From Chitinophagaceae bacterium (lineage in GTDB: Bacteria > Bacteroidota > Bacteroidia > Chitinophagales > Chitinophagaceae), in contig JANYCA010000138.1 in NCBI GenBank assembly GCA_025360525.1, positions 21,634 to 85,633 on the forward strand: 64,000 bases of DNA. Direction: 5' to 3'. Shown here piece by piece: positions 21,376 through 31,675 of this stretch (positions are counted from its first letter, which is position 1; each line of letters opens with the position of its first letter). A program made the position numbers and the translations under genes. The notes beneath the pieces were generated by a model. It ran no database searches and was not told the DNA's origin. It was given only the letters and a program-made list of their open reading frames with translations.

Positions 21376-24300
21376 ATGCAAAAGGTATTTCTTTCCCATA
21401 AAAACCCATTAACAGTTGTATTGGTACTCATTATTATGGGCGGCCTGTTTTCCTATAGCAACATGCAGTCGTCTTTATTTCCTGAGATAACTTTTCCTAA
21501 AATAAAAATCATTGCCGAGGGAGGCCTTCAGCCTGTTGACAAAATGATGGTAAGCGTAACCAGGCCACTGGAAAATGCCATCAAACAAATACCTGATTTA
21601 AAATCGCTCAGAAGCACCACCAGCAGGGGAAGCTGCGAAATTTCTGCTTTTATTGATTGGAAAGCGAATGTAGATTTAAGCCAGCAACGGATTGAATCAA
21701 GAATAAGTGAGATACGAAATACACTGCCAGCCGACATTGCCATCTCAGTGGAAAAAATGAACCCTTCCATTTTACCGGTAATGGGCTATACATTGGAGAG
21801 CCATAATAAATCGGCTATAGAATTAAAACAGCTGGCGGTGTATACAATTAAACCGTTTTTAAGCCAGGTAGATGGCGTAGCTGAAATACGCATTATTGGA
21901 GGTAAAACAAAAGAGTACTCGTTGCTGCTAAACGCACAGAAAATGAGTTCGCTTTCTGTAACGCCGGATGTAATTACTACTGCACTCAACTCAACTAATT
22001 TCATTAAGAGTAATGGCTACCTGGCCGATTACAGGTATTTATATTTGACCGTAACGGATGCCACTGTGCATTCAACCGATGATTTGCGAAATATAGTAAT
22101 CAGCAATAACGGTAAACGGATTTTATACTTAAAAGATATTGCAACAATAGAGGTAACAGAGGCAGTAGAGTACACAAAGATAAATGCCAACGGTCATGAT
22201 GCCATTTTAGTAGCAGTAATAAAGCAGCCCAACGCCAACCTGCTGACGGTATCGGCTGCAATGGAAGAAAAAATAAAAGGATTAAAATCAATTCTCCCCA
22301 ATGGCGTAAGCATTCAGCCTTATTATGTTCAGGCAGATTTTGTAAAAGAGTCTATCAAAAGCGTAAACGACAGTTTATGGATTGGACTATTGCTGGCTAT
22401 TGTGGTAGCTATTCTATTTCTGCGTTCTGTAAGAGCAAGCACCACCATACTCATCATTATTCCGGTAACATTAGGTTTAACGTTAATTGTATTGTATGCA
22501 ATCGGCTACACTTTTAATATAATGACACTGGGTGCCATTGCTGCTGCCATTGGCTTAATAATAGATGATGCCATTGTGGTAGTAGAACAAATTCACCGTA
22601 CCCACGAAGAACACCCGGAAGAAACCAATTCAACCATAGTTCGCAAGGCCATCCATTATCTATTCCCGGCTATGGTGGGCTCATCTGTAAGTACCATTGT
22701 AATTTTTATTCCATTTATTTTAATGAGTGGTGTGGCAGGCGCCTATTTTAAAGTAATGACAGATACCATGATTATTATACTGGTATGTTCCTTCTTTGTA
22801 ACATGGATTGGGTTACCAGTTGTGTATTTATTATTAGGGAAACACAAAAAACATCATAAGAAAACAGCACCGGAAAACACTCCAGTTAACCATTTAAAAC
22901 CAGCAAAAATTCACGTTGTAAAAAACCAGCAATGGGTTTCATTTTTTATAAGAAGGCCATACATAAGTTTATTGTTTGTAGCTGTATTGGCATGGTCGGT
23001 ATATTTTATTCTTCCAAAATTAGAAACAGGTTTTTTACCCGAGATGGATGAAGGCAGCATAGTGCTTGATTACAATTCACCGCCAGGAACATCGCTGCAG
23101 GAAACAGACAGGATACTGAGAGAAGTGGAAAAATTAATCGCTAAAGTACCCGAGGTAGAAACCTACAGCAGGCGAACCGGCACCCAAATGGGATTCTTTA
23201 TTACCGAACCAAACAGGGGCGATTATTTAATACAATTAAAAAAGAAAAGAAACAAAACAACTGAGCAGGTAATTAATGATATCCGCATTCAGATTGAAGC
23301 TACGCAACCTGCGCTGGTAATAGAATTCGGGCAGGTAATAGGCGATATGCTGGGAGATTTAACTGCCTCCGTGGAGCCGGTTGAAATAAAGGTTTTTGGA
23401 GACAACAACAAGAACTTACAAAGCCTTTCAAAACAAATTGCCGGCCTTGTGGAAAATGTACGAGGTACTGCTGACGTAAAAGACGGGATTATTTTTGCCG
23501 GTCCATCCATCAGCATAGAACCGGATTATGCTAAGCTGGCCCAGTTTGGAATTACACCTGCTAATTTGCAATATCAATTGCAAACTTCACTGGAAGGAAA
23601 TGTAACAGGAAATGTTTTTGAGAAGGAACAGGTCAATAACATTCGCATGCTTTACCCCGGCAGCAGAAAATTAAGCGTAGAAGATTTAAGCGGACTACAG
23701 ATTTTTTTACCCTCAGGAAAGCTGCAGCCTGTTTCAACATTAGCAGCTATAAAAGTAAATGCCGGTGATGTTGAAATACAGCGCCAGAATTTACAATCAA
23801 TGGGTGTAATTACTGCAAGGCTGGATAACAGGGATTTGGGTAGCGCTATGAAAGAAATACAATCCGTTATTCAGTCAAAAATTAATTTGCCATTAGGATA
23901 TCATATTGAATATGGCGGTGCTTACGCAGAACAACAACAATCGTTTAAAGAATTACTAATGATTTTAATTACGGCAAGTTTATTGGTTTTTGGCGTAATA
24001 CTTTTTTTGTTTAAAGAATTCAAAATAGCCATTACCATATTATTCCTTGCAGTGCTGGGTATTTCGGGGAGTTACCTTGCCCTTTACATAACAAACACAG
24101 CTTTAAATGTGGGCAGTTATACCGGCCTTATTATGATTGTTGGCATCATTGGTGAGAACGCCATTTTTACTTTTCTTCAGTTTAAAGATTCACTGTTACA
24201 TAAATCGGTTGATGAATCAATTGTGTATTCAATTTCTACCCGGCTACGGCCAAAACTTATGACAGCAGTTGGCGCCATCATTGCTTTGCTTCCGCTGGCG

Positions 24301-24453
24301 CTAGGGATAGGAACAGGTGCACAGTTGCACCAGCCATTAGCCATTGCTGTAATTGGCGGTTTTATTATTGCGTTGCCTTTACTGTTAATTGTATTGCCCA
24401 GTTTGTTGCGGATATTATATAAAAATTATCAACCGGTGGTGGAAGAAAAATAA
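21376..24453 (+). CDS. RND-superfamily efflux permease
   Basis: A 1025-residue inner-membrane pump of the AcrB/CzcA type with 12 membrane helices and two large periplasmic loops. The proton-relay acidic pair is visible in helix 4 (GLIIDDAIVVVEQIH, about 392-406), and the family start motif is present near the N-terminus (SSLFPEITFPKI). The second half repeats the fold (FLPEMDEGSIVLDYNSPPGT). It lies 3 bp after its adaptor gene. Substrate is unknown; the absence of a metal-resistance neighbourhood argues mildly for drugs or lipids rather than metals. Confidence 0.9.
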   Translation: MQKVFLSHKNPLTVVLVLIIMGGLFSYSNMQSSLFPEITFPKIKIIAEGGLQPVDKMMVSVTRPLENAIKQIPDLKSLRSTTSRGSCEISAFIDWKANVDLSQQRIESRISEIRNTLPADIAISVEKMNPSILPVMGYTLESHNKSAIELKQLAVYTIKPFLSQVDGVAEIRIIGGKTKEYSLLLNAQKMSSLSVTPDVITTALNSTNFIKSNGYLADYRYLYLTVTDATVHSTDDLRNIVISNNGKRILYLKDIATIEVTEAVEYTKINANGHDAILVAVIKQPNANLLTVSAAMEEKIKGLKSILPNGVSIQPYYVQADFVKESIKSVNDSLWIGLLLAIVVAILFLRSVRASTTILIIIPVTLGLTLIVLYAIGYTFNIMTLGAIAAAIGLIIDDAIVVVEQIHRTHEEHPEETNSTIVRKAIHYLFPAMVGSSVSTIVIFIPFILMSGVAGAYFKVMTDTMIIILVCSFFVTWIGLPVVYLLLGKHKKHHKKTAPENTPVNHLKPAKIHVVKNQQWVSFFIRRPYISLLFVAVLAWSVYFILPKLETGFLPEMDEGSIVLDYNSPPGTSLQETDRILREVEKLIAKVPEVETYSRRTGTQMGFFITEPNRGDYLIQLKKKRNKTTEQVINDIRIQIEATQPALVIEFGQVIGDMLGDLTASVEPVEIKVFGDNNKNLQSLSKQIAGLVENVRGTADVKDGIIFAGPSISIEPDYAKLAQFGITPANLQYQLQTSLEGNVTGNVFEKEQVNNIRMLYPGSRKLSVEDLSGLQIFLPSGKLQPVSTLAAIKVNAGDVEIQRQNLQSMGVITARLDNRDLGSAMKEIQSVIQSKINLPLGYHIEYGGAYAEQQQSFKELLMILITASLLVFGVILFLFKEFKIAITILFLAVLGISGSYLALYITNTALNVGSYTGLIMIVGIIGENAIFTFLQFKDSLLHKSVDESIVYSISTRLRPKLMTAVGAIIALLPLALGIGTGAQLHQPLAIAVIGGFIIALPLLLIVLPSLLRILYKNYQPVVEEK

Positions 24454-24464
24454 TTAAGTTTTTA

Positions 24465-26936
24465 TCAAAATTCAAATGTATAAATCTTGCCCGCTACAGT
24501 CGATAAATCATATTCGTATACCTTTTTTAAATCCGGCTCAGCAGGTGACGCAGTGTTTGCGATAACAGGTGCTTTTATTTGTAAAACTTCATAAAATGGA
24601 TTTGGGTTACCAGCAGTAATTTTCTCAACCAATTGGGAGCCTTTCATAAACAACGATTGATAGCTTCTGATACGGCAGTTGCCGCCAAGGGTTGAGGTAA
24701 TCACCAGTTTTTTCAATTGCCCGTTTTGCCAATCCATGTCAACAATAAAGCCACCACGGGCTTTCAGGCCATGCATCGATCCGTTTTGCCATTGATCCGG
24801 CAATGCAGGCAACACATGCACTGCGCCATCATGCGACTGCAACAACATCTCTGCAATGCCGGCAGTGCAGCCAAAATTGCCATCAATCTGGAATGGCGGA
24901 TGTGCATCAAACAGGTTAGGATAAGTGCCCCCACCCTCCTTGTTTACACCGGTGGGTGTTAGCTGGTTGGTTATTAATTTATAAGCATGATTGCCATCGA
25001 GTAACCTGGCCCATACATTTACTTTCCATCCCATTGACCATCCGGTTGAAATATCACCCCGATGGAGCAAGGATGTTTTAGCAGCTTCAAACAGTTTAGG
25101 CGTGCGATACGGTGAAATTAAACTACCGGGATACAAGCCCCATAAATGAGAGATGTGGCGGTGTTTATCGTCGGGATTATCCCAATCGTTAATCCACTCC
25201 TGCAACTGGTTAAATTTACCAATCTGCATCGGTGCCATACCGGCTGCTTTTATTTGCATGGTTTTAATAAAAACCGCATCCACCCGCAATATTTTAGCAG
25301 CTTCAATAGTATTATTAAGTAAAGAATATACCAATTGATTATCCATCGTAGTACCTGCAGAAAGACTGTGGCCATCGTGTGCATTTTCAGGAGACGCCGA
25401 CGGAGATACCAGCAGCCAACCGGTGTGGGGATCTCTATACAATACATCCACAAAAAACTGGCTGGCTCCCTTCATGGCCGGGTAGATGGCTTGCAGAAAT
25501 TTTTTATCACCGTTAAATAAATATTTTTCCCACATATGCTGACATAACCAGGCACCACCGGTTGGCCACAGGCCCCACGGACCGTCAATGGCGCCCGTTG
25601 CCCTAAAAATATCTGTGTTGTGGTGCAATACCCAGCCACGGGCACCATACATAATTTTAGCAGTGGATTGACCACTCACGGCCAGGTCTTTTACCATCGA
25701 AACCAATGGCTCGTGCATTTCTGTTAACTGCGTAATTTCAGCAGGCCAGTAATTCATTTCCAGGTTAATATTATCGGTGTATTTGCTGCCCCATGGGGGA
25801 TCGGTATGAGGGTTCCAAAGACCTTGTAAATTAGCAGCCTGCCCGCCGGGCTGCGAACAACTGATCAGCAAATAGCGACCAAACTGAAAATACAAACTAA
25901 CCAGTTGCGGATCGTTTCCATCTTTAAATTTAGCCAGTCGTATGTTGGTAGGTAGTTGGGTTGCATCGGTTTCACCAATATCGAAATAAACCCGGTTAAA
26001 ATATTTCTGATAGGCTTTAATGTGTTGGTTTAATAAACCGTCATACGCTTTTTGTTGCGCCTTTTTGTTTAATTCAATTGCTTTGGCAGCAATAATTTTG
26101 GCGGAGCTAATTGAATCAGCAATCATGCTGCGATAATTCTTAAAGTTGGTCACCATCGATAAATAGATAACCGCACTATTGGCAGATTGTATACTGATAC
26201 TGCCGTCATGTGCCAGAACAGTTCCTCCGCTGTTTTGTATCTGCATATTAACTGCTACTTGAATCACACCGGGCAAGCCACTGTGTTCAGGCCCTATGGC
26301 AGACAAAGTCAATGCATTGTTCCCGGTAACGGTGAGTTTTGCCTTTTGCGGCGTTGTTAGGCTGGCTGAAAAATTGACTTTACCGGGTTGGTTTGCTGTT
26401 AACTTCACAATGATAACCTGATCGTTGAAAGAAGCAAAACAAGTTCTTGTATAATGCACACCATCCACTTCATAAGTAGTGGTTGAAACTGCTTTCGCAA
26501 TGTCCAGCTCCCGTCGTAAATTCTTATACTGCTCGTGTCCTTTAAAATCAAGGTGTAAATCTCCTACAGGCTGATAATTTACGCCATGTACTTTTTCGGC
26601 AATAAAATTTGCGGCATACTTATCTGCTTCGCCATACTTGCCGGCTGTAATCATTCGCCTCATGGTATCCAAAGCTTTCGGGCCAGCATGGTTGTTGTAA
26701 TTGGTATACGGACTGCCAGACCAAAACTCATCGTGGTTTAATTGCAGGTGTTCCTTTCCCGGAATGCCAAATACCATGGCACCAATATGGCCGTTGCCGA
26801 TGGGCAAGGCTTCTTCCCAAACGCTTGCAGGTTGATCATACCAAAGCTTCATAGGATTTTTATCAGGCCCCTGGCCAAAGCTATTTACTTGACATAATAT
26901 GAAGTACAGTAAAAAACAGCGTAGCCTTTTTTTCAT
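24465..26936 (-). CDS. GH95-family glycosidase (alpha-L-fucosidase or alpha-L-galactosidase)
   Basis: An 823-residue secreted enzyme with a signal peptide ending SFGQ. The GH95 N-terminal signature is clear ([14 protein letters not shown] and [11 protein letters not shown]). The active-site blocks are present: [10 protein letters not shown] near 388, SPENAHDG near 513 with the acidic residue, and [11 protein letters not shown] near 678. GH95 enzymes remove alpha-1,2-fucose or related L-galactose from glycans with inversion. It converges with the RND gene (11-bp gap) and no SusCD pair is adjacent, so it is an isolated hydrolase. Confidence 0.92.
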   Translation of the reverse strand: MKKRLRCFLLYFILCQVNSFGQGPDKNPMKLWYDQPASVWEEALPIGNGHIGAMVFGIPGKEHLQLNHDEFWSGSPYTNYNNHAGPKALDTMRRMITAGKYGEADKYAANFIAEKVHGVNYQPVGDLHLDFKGHEQYKNLRRELDIAKAVSTTTYEVDGVHYTRTCFASFNDQVIIVKLTANQPGKVNFSASLTTPQKAKLTVTGNNALTLSAIGPEHSGLPGVIQVAVNMQIQNSGGTVLAHDGSISIQSANSAVIYLSMVTNFKNYRSMIADSISSAKIIAAKAIELNKKAQQKAYDGLLNQHIKAYQKYFNRVYFDIGETDATQLPTNIRLAKFKDGNDPQLVSLYFQFGRYLLISCSQPGGQAANLQGLWNPHTDPPWGSKYTDNINLEMNYWPAEITQLTEMHEPLVSMVKDLAVSGQSTAKIMYGARGWVLHHNTDIFRATGAIDGPWGLWPTGGAWLCQHMWEKYLFNGDKKFLQAIYPAMKGASQFFVDVLYRDPHTGWLLVSPSASPENAHDGHSLSAGTTMDNQLVYSLLNNTIEAAKILRVDAVFIKTMQIKAAGMAPMQIGKFNQLQEWINDWDNPDDKHRHISHLWGLYPGSLISPYRTPKLFEAAKTSLLHRGDISTGWSMGWKVNVWARLLDGNHAYKLITNQLTPTGVNKEGGGTYPNLFDAHPPFQIDGNFGCTAGIAEMLLQSHDGAVHVLPALPDQWQNGSMHGLKARGGFIVDMDWQNGQLKKLVITSTLGGNCRIRSYQSLFMKGSQLVEKITAGNPNPFYEVLQIKAPVIANTASPAEPDLKKVYEYDLSTVAGKIYTFEF

Positions 26937-27039
26937 TGCCCGTAATATTTAAATGAAGTAGTAAATATAGATTAGTTTTCACTTTAATAATTTTACGGTT
27001 TGTCCATTTTAAAAGAATATCTATAAAAAAAATATTACC

Positions 27040-27462
27040 ATGCCCAACTGGTTGCTTTACTCATTGGTCTCCGCTTTTTTTGCAGCGCTTACCGCCATAT
27101 TTGCCAAGGCCGGTTTAAAGGAAGTAAATTCAGATTTGGCAACAGCCATTCGAACCGGTATAATCTTATTAATAACCTGGGGCATTGTATTGGTAAAAGG
27201 CAATGCAGGTGGTATCAATAATTTAAGTAAAAACAACTGGCTGTTTCTTACCTTATCTGCAATTGCAACCGGCTTATCCTGGCTGTTTTATTACAAGGCA
27301 TTGCAATTGGGCAAAGTATCCGAAGTATCCGCTATTGATAAAGGCAGCATTGTATTTACTATTTTACTTTCCTTTCTTTTTTTGAAAGAACCAATGACGC
27401 CCAAATTATTAATTGGTGCCGGATTGGTGTTTGCAGGTATGCTGGTAATTGTTTGGAAGTAA
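27040..27462 (+). CDS. half-size EamA/DMT-family membrane transporter
   Basis: A 140-residue protein with four membrane helices, equal to one EamA half. It begins with the helix 1 pattern YSLVSAFFAALTAIFAKAGL and ends with SFLFLKEPMTPKLLIGAGLVFAG-type text (residues about 110-132). Full EamA transporters have ten helices in two repeats; single-repeat forms work as dimers in related families. Divergent from the GH95 gene across 103 bp. The transported compound is unknown. Confidence 0.82.
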   Translation: MPNWLLYSLVSAFFAALTAIFAKAGLKEVNSDLATAIRTGIILLITWGIVLVKGNAGGINNLSKNNWLFLTLSAIATGLSWLFYYKALQLGKVSEVSAIDKGSIVFTILLSFLFLKEPMTPKLLIGAGLVFAGMLVIVWK

Positions 27463-27513
27463 ATTCAACTGATTGTAATACTGAAAAATAATTTTAAAGA
27501 AACAGGTGCATTG

Positions 27514-27760
27514 TTCGCAATTGAAGGCTGATTGGGGCCTTGAATAAAAAGTGCTAGAAATTTTCAACATTAGCCGTTAAAAAATCAAGGCTGTTTGAGC
27601 CAGTACTACCTATAAATTATTGAACTTCTGTGGCGAGTTCCTTGATTTTAGGCTGATGTTTAAAATTTCAGCTTTTTTATTCGAAGCCCCGTCCGACTGG
27701 CGTTAGCCGGGCGGGCTTGATTTTTTTTGTTACTTTTTTTATCAAGAAAAAAAAGTAAGC
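27514..27760 (-). repeat. dispersed palindromic repeat, copy 2 (inverted relative to copy 1)
   Basis: The reverse complement of this 247-bp segment aligns over its whole length with 18955-19170, including AATCAAGGAACTCGCCAC, CTGGCTCAAACAGCCTTGAT and GAAAATTTCTAGCACTTTTT. It has one extra block at about 27684-27716 that forms a small G+C-rich hairpin (CCCGCCCGGCT ... AGTCGGACGGGG on the minus strand). The gap 27463-27886 contains nothing else that I can identify. Confidence 0.75.
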
Positions 27761-27886
27761 AGGGTGTAGCTCAATAGGGTAATGGTTTTCAAATTAAACA
27801 CCTAATCAAATAATTTTAATAGCTGGCCGGCTGTTTAACCACCTCTTAACCCACATTACTTTATATCTATAAATAATTGTATGCAC

Positions 27887-27914
27887 CTTTGATTTAACAT
27901 ATGTTAAATCAAAG
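27887..27914. promoter_or_regulatory. 28-bp perfect palindrome, probable operator of the two-component operon
   Basis: CTTTGATTTAACAT (27887-27900) is followed directly by its exact reverse complement. It spans the first possible ATG of the sensor kinase frame, which is itself formed by the palindrome centre, and ends 7 bp before the better ATG at 27922. A perfect 14-bp half-site with no spacer is far beyond chance and suggests a dimeric protein site, for example autoregulation by the response regulator encoded downstream. Confidence 0.6.
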
Positions 27915-27921
27915 CAGGCCT

Positions 27922-29187
27922 ATGCGTTCGTCAACAATAAAATGGATTATTTTATTATCTACCATTGTAATTGGTTTATTGGTGGTTGCACAATTATTCT
28001 GGCTTAATAAAATTTACAATTTTGAGCAAAAAGAATTTAACACAAGCGTTGTAAAAAGCATCAAGGGGTTTTATGAAGTGTTACAAATTACTCATTCAAA
28101 TGCAGGTCATCTGCAAAATTTAATAGAACAACCCAATGCCAATACTTTTCTTTTTCGCCTTGATAGTATTCCCCCAAAAGATTCACTGATAGGCAACCTG
28201 GTTGCTAACCTCGAAGACTTTGGAGTATTTGCAGATTGCAAAATTGCATTATACAGTAATCATTTACACAAGTTCATCTTCCAGGAATATCTGCCGACTG
28301 CTGCCACAAAACACCCGTGGAATGAAGGCGAAAAGCTGCCGTTATATAATAAAGGCTATAGCTACGTGCAGTTATATTTTCCACACCGATCGCAATATAT
28401 TTTAAATGAAATGAGCTGGTGGATTACGTCCAGCATTCTGCTCCTAATTATATTAGTTGCATTAGGTTTTAGCATGTTTCACTTATTCCGGCAAAAGTTT
28501 TTAAATGAAATTCAGCATGATTTTATACAGAATGTAACACATGAATTTCAAACACCGCTTACTACTTTGACGGTTGGATTAGACATTATTTCTAAGCCAT
28601 CTATCATTCAGCATCCGGAAAAACTGGAAAAGTACACCAGGCTTATGCAGGGTCAAACAGCCTATCTTAAACACCATATCGATAACCTGATGAGAGTGTT
28701 AAAAACTGAGGCGGATGGGTTAGTAATGCAAAAAGAAATGATGTCGCCAAACGAATTAATAAAAAATGCTGTTACGCAGTTATACGCCGCAATTGAAGAA
28801 AAGCAGGCCATTATTCAACTGAAACTGGAAGAAGCAAATGAAACGATTCTGATAGATTCAAGCAGCATGTATGTAGCCATCCTTAACGTAATTTCCAATG
28901 CTATCAAATACTCAAAAAATCCACTGGTTATTATTACAACAACAATGGCTAATGGTATGTATCGTATATCAGTTAAAGACAATGGCATCGGTATTGCAGA
29001 GCAATATCAGCAAAAGCTTTTTAAAAAGTTTTACAGGGTGCCTACCGGGGATATACACAATGTAAAGGGCCTGGGACTCGGTTTATATTTTGTAAAAAAA
29101 GTTGTTACAGCACACAAGGGAACTATTACAATAAAAAGTATTGAAGGTATTGGTACCGAATTTATAATTGAATTGCCTAAACAATAA
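27922..29187 (+). CDS. membrane sensor histidine kinase
   Basis: A 421-residue kinase (428 if read from the ATG at 27901, which lies inside the palindrome). In the longer numbering there are two membrane helices (14-34 and 172-195) around a periplasmic sensor of about 135 residues, then a dimerisation domain with phospho-acceptor H214 in NVTHEFQTPLTTL, and a HATPase with N-box VISNAIKYS, DNGIGIAEQ and GLGLGLYFVKKVV. No HAMP domain is seen. It ends 11 bp before its response regulator gene. The signal is unknown. Confidence 0.9.
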   Translation: MRSSTIKWIILLSTIVIGLLVVAQLFWLNKIYNFEQKEFNTSVVKSIKGFYEVLQITHSNAGHLQNLIEQPNANTFLFRLDSIPPKDSLIGNLVANLEDFGVFADCKIALYSNHLHKFIFQEYLPTAATKHPWNEGEKLPLYNKGYSYVQLYFPHRSQYILNEMSWWITSSILLLIILVALGFSMFHLFRQKFLNEIQHDFIQNVTHEFQTPLTTLTVGLDIISKPSIIQHPEKLEKYTRLMQGQTAYLKHHIDNLMRVLKTEADGLVMQKEMMSPNELIKNAVTQLYAAIEEKQAIIQLKLEEANETILIDSSSMYVAILNVISNAIKYSKNPLVIITTTMANGMYRISVKDNGIGIAEQYQQKLFKKFYRVPTGDIHNVKGLGLGLYFVKKVVTAHKGTITIKSIEGIGTEFIIELPKQ

Positions 29188-29198
29188 ACTAGCACAAA

Positions 29199-29900
29199 AT
29201 GACAGCAACAAAAGCATCCATATTATTTGCAGAAGACGATGCAAGCCTTGCCTTTATGGTAAAAGATAGCCTGGAGGATGAAGGTTATAGGGTATTGCAC
29301 TGTGCCGATGGACAAACCGCTATTGATGCATTTGATAAAACAAAATTCGATATCTGTTTATTAGACATAATGATGCCGAACAAAGATGGTTATACGGTAG
29401 CAAAAAAAATCAGGCAGCAAAGCGATGTAATGCCCATTATTTTTTTAAGTACCAAAAGCCAGGTTGAAGACAAGCTGAGAGGATACGAAACCGGGGCCGA
29501 CGATTATTTAGCCAAGCCATTCAGTATGCCGGAATTGCTTAAAAAGATTGAAGTTTTTTTAAGACGTTCAAAGAAATTATACGCTGATACTGCCGAGATA
29601 TTTAAACTGGGTAATATAATTTTTTCGCCGGCAGAATTACGAATTACTACACCTGCAGAAACATTCACCATTACGCAAAAAGAAGCTGATCTTCTCAAGT
29701 TTTTTTGCGACCACCAAAATAAAGTAGTAAAACGGGAAGAAGTGTTGCTGAATGTTTGGGGAAAAGATGACTTTTTCCTTGGTAGGAGTATGGATGTTTT
29801 TATGACCAAATTACGCAAATATTTAAAGGCAGATCCCACTATTGCTTTAGAAACAATACATGGTGTTGGATTCAGGTTTTTTGTTCCAAAAGGAATTTAA
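29199..29900 (+). CDS. OmpR/PhoB-type response regulator
   Basis: A 233-residue regulator: receiver domain (residues 8-122) with acidic pocket E12-D13-D14, phospho-acceptor D56 in LLDIMMPNKDGY, and the conserved lysine in KPFSMPELL; then a winged-helix DNA-binding domain with KREEVLLNVWG and RSMDVFMTKLRKYL and a final VHGVGFRF-like wing (TIHGVGFRFFVP). Cotranscribed with the kinase. The 28-bp palindrome upstream of the operon is a candidate binding site. Confidence 0.93.
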   Translation: MTATKASILFAEDDASLAFMVKDSLEDEGYRVLHCADGQTAIDAFDKTKFDICLLDIMMPNKDGYTVAKKIRQQSDVMPIIFLSTKSQVEDKLRGYETGADDYLAKPFSMPELLKKIEVFLRRSKKLYADTAEIFKLGNIIFSPAELRITTPAETFTITQKEADLLKFFCDHQNKVVKREEVLLNVWGKDDFFLGRSMDVFMTKLRKYLKADPTIALETIHGVGFRFFVPKGI

Positions 29901-30037
29901 TTTATGTGGGCTACTAATTAAACTACCCACGGCTAAACAAACTGATTTGCAATGTTGAAGTATATTGTGGCTGCATCTTATAAATAAGGTAGTCTTGTTA
30001 AATAAAGCAAGTAATAATCCTGAGCAAAATATTCAGC

Positions 30038-30718
30038 ATGTGGCAAGCATTAATTACCGGAACTATCATGGGCTTATACCTTGCCATTTCTGTAGGTCCA
30101 ATTTTATTTACTACAGTTAATACAAGCCTTCATAAAGGTATCCGTGGTGGTTTTAGCTTTGTCGCCGGCATTTGGTTTAGTGATATACTATTTGTTTTAT
30201 TCAGTAATGTATTCACTGTTTTTACTGCTCATTTCCTGGATGTATACATAAAGGAGATTGGCTATGGAGGCGGCCTTTTATTGCTGGCACTTGGCATTTA
30301 TTATACCATTTTTAAAAGGGCTCTTTTAGCACGGTCCGGCGATGAATCAGACAATGGAATCAGCCATGGAGAGATAGCAAGACTTTTTGCAAAAGGTTTT
30401 TTAATTAATACCCTCAACCCTATATTATTTGTTGAGTGGCTTACCGCAGCTACCGTTTTTGCAAAAACATATTCGGTTAGTTACCGAGTGCTTATTTTTG
30501 CTGTATGCCTGGGTATAAATATATTTTCAGATATATTAAAGGTGTTGCTGGCCGGTAAATTAAAATCAAAACTTACGTTTCATAATTTAAATATTCTCAA
30601 CCGCATCACAGGAGTTGTGCTGATTATCTGTGGCTGCTTTATCTTGTACCAGACATATTACCATGCGGATAAGTGGAAAAAAAAGGAGGAGGCTATTATA
30701 GTTTATAATCCAATGTAA
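30038..30718 (+). CDS. LysE-family amino-acid exporter
   Basis: A 226-residue membrane protein with about six helices. The LysE/RhtB N-terminal pattern is present (ISVGPILFTTVNTSLHKGIRGG, about 17-38), as is the loop motif FAKGFLINTLNPILFVEW (about 117-134) that matches the conserved NPK/NPI region. The family exports amino acids such as lysine, threonine or homoserine. It sits 137 bp after the response regulator and 78 bp before a class IV aminotransferase; a functional link with the latter is possible. Confidence 0.82.
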   Translation: MWQALITGTIMGLYLAISVGPILFTTVNTSLHKGIRGGFSFVAGIWFSDILFVLFSNVFTVFTAHFLDVYIKEIGYGGGLLLLALGIYYTIFKRALLARSGDESDNGISHGEIARLFAKGFLINTLNPILFVEWLTAATVFAKTYSVSYRVLIFAVCLGINIFSDILKVLLAGKLKSKLTFHNLNILNRITGVVLIICGCFILYQTYYHADKWKKKEEAIIVYNPM

Positions 30719-30796
30719 AAAACCTGGAACCTGGCTGCATCTGAATGAGCTATTCTTTCAGCTAAATCAGGCTTTAAAAAACTAATAATCTAAAAA

Positions 30797-31615
30797 ATGA
30801 CATCAAACTTTGTTTTTATCCATGGAGGTTTTGTGTTAAAAGAAGACGCAAAAATTTTAATCACCGATCTTTCTGTACAACGTGGTTATGGAATTTTTGA
30901 TTATTTTAAAACCATTAATAACCAACCTGTTTTTTTGGATGATCATCTTGACAGGTTTTATTTTTCGGCCAAAGAAATGTTTCTGCCGGTTGATATGGAC
31001 AGGGATGCATTGAAAGATATTTTTCAGCAGTTGATTAAAAAAAATAACCTGCCCGATTCGGGGATCAGAATCACCCTCACCGGTGGTTATTCAGAAGATG
31101 GATATACACCCGCCAAGCCTAATATGTTCATCACCCAATTGCCATTTAATTATTGCAAAGACAATTTTGAAAAGGGCACCAGGCTTGTAACCTACGAGCA
31201 CCATCGGCAATTGGCACAGGTAAAAACCATCGATTACCTGCAGGCTATCCGTTTGCAATCATTTATTAAAGAAAATAATGCCGACGATGTTTTGTACTAT
31301 ACAGCATCCGGCATAAATGAATGCCCGAGATCAAACTTTTTTATTGTAAATGAAAAGGATGAAATTATAACCCCGGAGAAAAATATACTGGCCGGAATTA
31401 CAAGAAAAAAGATACTGGCATTTGCCGGGCTAACAGTTAAAGAAGGAAGCATACATCCGCAAGATATTGCTACAGCCAAAGAGGCATTTGTAACCAGTAC
31501 CTCAAAAATAATTTTACCCGTTTTAGAAATAAACGGTATAACAATTGGCAATGGAAAACCGGGAGAAATTACCAGCGCATTATTTAAGCGAATGTTAATT
31601 AGCCAGGGCATATAG
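30797..31615 (+). CDS. class IV aminotransferase-fold PLP enzyme
   Basis: A 272-residue fold-type IV PLP enzyme of the branched-chain aminotransferase / D-amino-acid aminotransferase / aminodeoxychorismate lyase group. PLP lysine K143 is in QVKTIDYLQA, the proton-relay E175 in INECPRSNFFIV, and the phosphate-binding ILAGITRKKIL follows. The N-terminal RGYGIFDYFKT matches the group. It is shorter than typical IlvE, so aminodeoxychorismate lyase or a specialised aminotransferase is as likely. Adjacent to the LysE exporter. Confidence 0.82.
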   Translation: MTSNFVFIHGGFVLKEDAKILITDLSVQRGYGIFDYFKTINNQPVFLDDHLDRFYFSAKEMFLPVDMDRDALKDIFQQLIKKNNLPDSGIRITLTGGYSEDGYTPAKPNMFITQLPFNYCKDNFEKGTRLVTYEHHRQLAQVKTIDYLQAIRLQSFIKENNADDVLYYTASGINECPRSNFFIVNEKDEIITPEKNILAGITRKKILAFAGLTVKEGSIHPQDIATAKEAFVTSTSKIILPVLEINGITIGNGKPGEITSALFKRMLISQGI

Positions 31616-31675
31616 TTTTATTAAGGCCCCGTTTATTCCTTATTCATTTTTAAAATCTGCTGTTAATAATACTAA

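Noticed and set aside
27763..27805. tRNA-like 5' text (GGGTGTAGCTCAATAGGGTA)
   Set aside because: No matching acceptor stem, anticodon arm or T-loop follows; it is the edge of the dispersed repeat.
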